A model generated the notes under the pieces. The model was not told the origin of the DNA. It saw only the letters and a program-made list of their open reading frames with translations, and ran no database searches. This document shows, piece by piece, positions 6,966-7,866 of a stretch of DNA of 7,866 bases. The translations under genes and the position numbers were made by a program. Origin of the DNA: Syntrophomonas sp. UBA4807 (GTDB lineage Bacteria > Bacillota > Syntrophomonadia > Syntrophomonadales > Syntrophomonadaceae); NCBI GenBank assembly GCA_002402575.1, contig DHGD01000102.1, positions 53,151-61,016 on the forward strand, read 5' to 3'. The stretch's first letter is position 1, and every line of letters begins with the position of its first letter.

Positions 6966-7811
6966 ATGCCAAGCGAAATACCTGTAAAACTGCCCAGTGG
7001 TTATGTGGAGTTCTTCTCTGACCTCGAATCATGGCAAAATGAACAACAGATTAAACTTCAAGCGTCTGTAAATATTAATATAATCGAAGATGCCTTGCGC
7101 AAAATTTCCAAGCACCGCAGGCCGCTGATAGAGATTACCGGATTGGAGGTAGATTCTTCCCTATACCGCCAAATGCTGGCTGATCTGTTGCGTTTCCTTG
7201 TAAAACAACGCCCCGATATAAAAGACAGCCTTGTGGCTCTGCAGAATAAGGCTGATGATTTTGACTATCCCGTTTTGATAAACCGTTTGCTGGAGCAGAA
7301 TAGGGGGTATTTTGAAGAACTGGCAAAAGCGTCGGGACTCTCGCCGGAGCTGCTGATTTTCGTACTTGATCATGCCCTGCGGCCTTATTTGAGGTTATAT
7401 GCGGCGCAATACCAAGCTGACTTAATGGAGCATACTTACCATCACTGGGATTTACCCGCCATTTGCCCAATATGCGGCAGTAAATCCCACTTCAGCCGTT
7501 TGCGCGCTGAAGACGGACGGCGCTTCATGTTCTGCGACCGCTGCTTTGCGGAATGGGAGACACGTTACCTGGAATGCGTTCATTGTGGCAATGATGAACC
7601 GGGTAAAATCAACTATCTATCAGTGGAAAATGACGCTTCTAACCAGCTCTATGTTTGCGAGAATTGCCGCGGATATCTAAAGACATATGACGAGCGCCCC
7701 ACCGGCATGCCTACCGACTTGTTCGTGGCCAATGTACAGACCATTTATCTGGATATGCTGGCTGAAGAAAAAGGCTACAGTAATCATAACGATGATTGGA
7801 GCCTTAAATAA
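6966..7811 (+). CDS. fdhE: FdhE-type formate dehydrogenase accessory (maturation) protein
   Basis: FdhE is a cytoplasmic, rubredoxin-like metal-binding protein that binds the catalytic subunit of respiratory formate dehydrogenases and is needed for active enzyme before Tat export; its exact chemistry is unsettled. This protein has 281 residues (E. coli FdhE about 309). The N-terminal part (1-160) is helical and poorly conserved. The C-terminal part has the four family CxxC pairs: C167/C170 (ICPICGS), C190/C193 (CDRC), C204/C207 (CVHCG) and C231/C234 (CENC). These suit iron or zinc binding. There is no signal peptide or membrane segment, as expected for a cytoplasmic chaperone. It follows the terminator of the structural operon on the same strand, as fdhE does near fdoGHI in enterobacteria. 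The family call is firm from the cysteine pattern and context. It is not FdhD, the sulfurtransferase. Confidence 0.88.
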   Translation: MPSEIPVKLPSGYVEFFSDLESWQNEQQIKLQASVNINIIEDALRKISKHRRPLIEITGLEVDSSLYRQMLADLLRFLVKQRPDIKDSLVALQNKADDFDYPVLINRLLEQNRGYFEELAKASGLSPELLIFVLDHALRPYLRLYAAQYQADLMEHTYHHWDLPAICPICGSKSHFSRLRAEDGRRFMFCDRCFAEWETRYLECVHCGNDEPGKINYLSVENDASNQLYVCENCRGYLKTYDERPTGMPTDLFVANVQTIYLDMLAEEKGYSNHNDDWSLK

Positions 7812-7866
7812 ATAGTCTCTAAAGTACAAAATAAATGGTGCAGGCCGGTCCCTGCTGTTAAGCCGG
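7812..7866 (+). other. Short non-coding end of the window
   Basis: This 55-base stretch has no recognisable gene. GCAGG (7840-7844) can pair with CCTGC (7851-7855), a five-base-pair hairpin with no T run after it. An ATG at 7835 opens a frame of only eight codons. It may be the beginning of a larger structure cut off by the window edge. Confidence 0.4.

Noticed and set aside
7840..7855. Terminator after fdhE
   Set aside because: The hairpin has only five pairs and is not followed by a T run; the window ends too soon to judge.
1..7866. CRISPR arrays, insertion sequences, tRNA or rRNA genes, attachment sites
   Set aside because: No regularly spaced repeats, transposase motifs, long terminal inverted repeats or RNA-gene signatures were seen; the window is nearly filled by conserved metabolic genes.

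Overview
The window carries genes on the + strand only and reads as a formate dehydrogenase locus with a molybdenum-cofactor gene upstream. I would place it in an anaerobic Gram-positive of the Clostridia (Peptococcaceae, Syntrophomonadaceae or a relative). Reasons: a MoeA fused to a periplasmic-binding-protein-like domain, strong AGGAGG-type ribosome binding sites, roughly balanced base composition, and a selenocysteine-containing, Tat-exported, membrane-bound formate dehydrogenase of the kind found in syntrophic, sulfate-reducing and organohalide-respiring Firmicutes. The lineage is an inference; no marker gene is present.

Layout. Bases 1-1806 hold a MoeA-type molybdopterin molybdenumtransferase with a C-terminal substrate-binding-like domain; its first codons lie upstream of the window. 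Bases 1807-2115 are a 309-base non-coding region with two candidate promoters, a repeated CCGGCAG motif and pairings that could form a structured leader. Bases 2116-5322 are the catalytic alpha subunit (fdnG-like), 1068 residues. It is interrupted in standard translation by an in-frame TGA at 2743-2745, which I read as selenocysteine 210, with a SECIS-like hairpin directly after it. Bases 5325-6128 encode the four-cluster iron-sulfur beta subunit (fdnH-like), and 6128-6874 the cytochrome b gamma subunit (fdnI-like). A strong intrinsic terminator at 6898-6924 closes the structural operon. Bases 6966-7811 encode an FdhE-type accessory protein with four CxxC pairs. The last 55 bases hold no recognisable gene.

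How the parts work together (family knowledge plus inference). MoeA inserts molybdate into molybdopterin. The mature bis-MGD cofactor, the N-terminal [4Fe-4S] cluster and Sec210 form the active site of the alpha subunit. The alpha subunit carries a twin-arginine signal (RRQFLK), so it and the signal-less beta subunit should be exported together as a folded pair. The beta subunit is anchored by one C-terminal helix and passes electrons to two hemes in the four-helix gamma subunit, which exchanges them with menaquinone. FdhE assists assembly before export. Formate would therefore be oxidised, or made by CO2 reduction during syntrophic growth, on the outer face of the membrane. fdhD, selA, selB, selC and the tat genes are not in the window and must lie elsewhere.

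The gene families are all known. The points most worth a second look are the selenocysteine recoding, which standard gene callers split into two genes, and the unexplained 309-base leader with its competing helices and direct repeats.
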